A program made the translations under genes and the position numbers. From Methanosarcinales archaeon (GTDB taxonomy: Archaea; Halobacteriota; Syntropharchaeia; Alkanophagales; Methanospirareceae), in contig JAUXGS010000087.1 in assembly GCA_030621945.1 (NCBI GenBank), positions 1 through 5,165 on the forward strand: a stretch of DNA of 5,165 bases, given 5' to 3'. How positions within the stretch are numbered: position 1 is the stretch's first letter; every line of letters begins with the position of its first letter. This document shows, piece by piece, positions 5,117-5,165 of the stretch. The notes below the pieces were generated by a model. It had not been told where the DNA came from, did no database searches, and worked only from the letters and a program-made list of their open reading frames with translations.

Positions 5117-5165
5117 GCTTATTAAAATATTATAATGCAAAGCTGAAGGTGGCGGAAGGATAGAG

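Noticed and set aside
5137..5165. Start of a tRNA gene at the right edge.
   Set aside because: I tried several registers for the acceptor stem and none puts the expected T at position 8; too little sequence remains to decide.

Overview
The window looks archaeal, probably euryarchaeal. Shine-Dalgarno sequences are of the GGTGA/GGAGGTGA type, promoters look like BRE plus TATA boxes rather than -35/-10 pairs, transcription seems to end at U-tracts, and the partial thiolase is of the archaeal mevalonate-pathway type. A single-gene (alpha-only) class I fumarase and a Mrp/complex-I-like membrane subunit fit an anaerobic euryarchaeon. The dispersed-looking repeats recall uncultured methane- or alkane-oxidising lineages such as ANME-1/Methanophagales or Syntrophoarchaeia, but that assignment is only a guess.

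Layout from left to right. (1) Positions 1-1539, minus strand: a thiolase cut by the left edge, preceded by the alpha subunit of an iron-sulfur fumarate hydratase. A 133-nt gap separates them, so a shared transcript is uncertain. (2) Positions 1540-1676: a divergent promoter region. (3) Positions 1677-1922, plus strand: a small GYD-like dimeric alpha/beta-barrel protein with a strong Shine-Dalgarno and a clear terminator hairpin plus T-tract. (4) Positions 1923-2323: a 401-nt convergent gap with no gene, rich in structure: phased 10-bp repeats in inverted arrangement, a strong 8-bp hairpin, overlapping alternative hairpins and an A/T-only palindrome. (5) Positions 2324-2719, minus strand: a two-CBS-domain protein with its own TATA box. 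(6) Positions 2873-4914, minus strand: a two-gene operon with an ATGA overlap, made of a two-helix membrane protein and a 587-residue proton-channel (MrpD/NuoL-like) subunit. (7) Positions 4915-5165: an upstream region with promoters in both directions. The rightward one is among the cleanest archaeal promoters here, but the gene it serves lies beyond the edge.

How the genes fit together: fumarase and thiolase are central carbon and isoprenoid-precursor enzymes. The CBS protein is a likely adenylate or S-adenosyl ligand sensor. The membrane pair is a likely ion-translocating module that stands apart from any full Mrp, Fpo or hydrogenase operon visible here. No mobile element, CRISPR array, tRNA or rRNA was found. 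The most interesting items are the stand-alone antiporter-like pair and the structured convergent gap.
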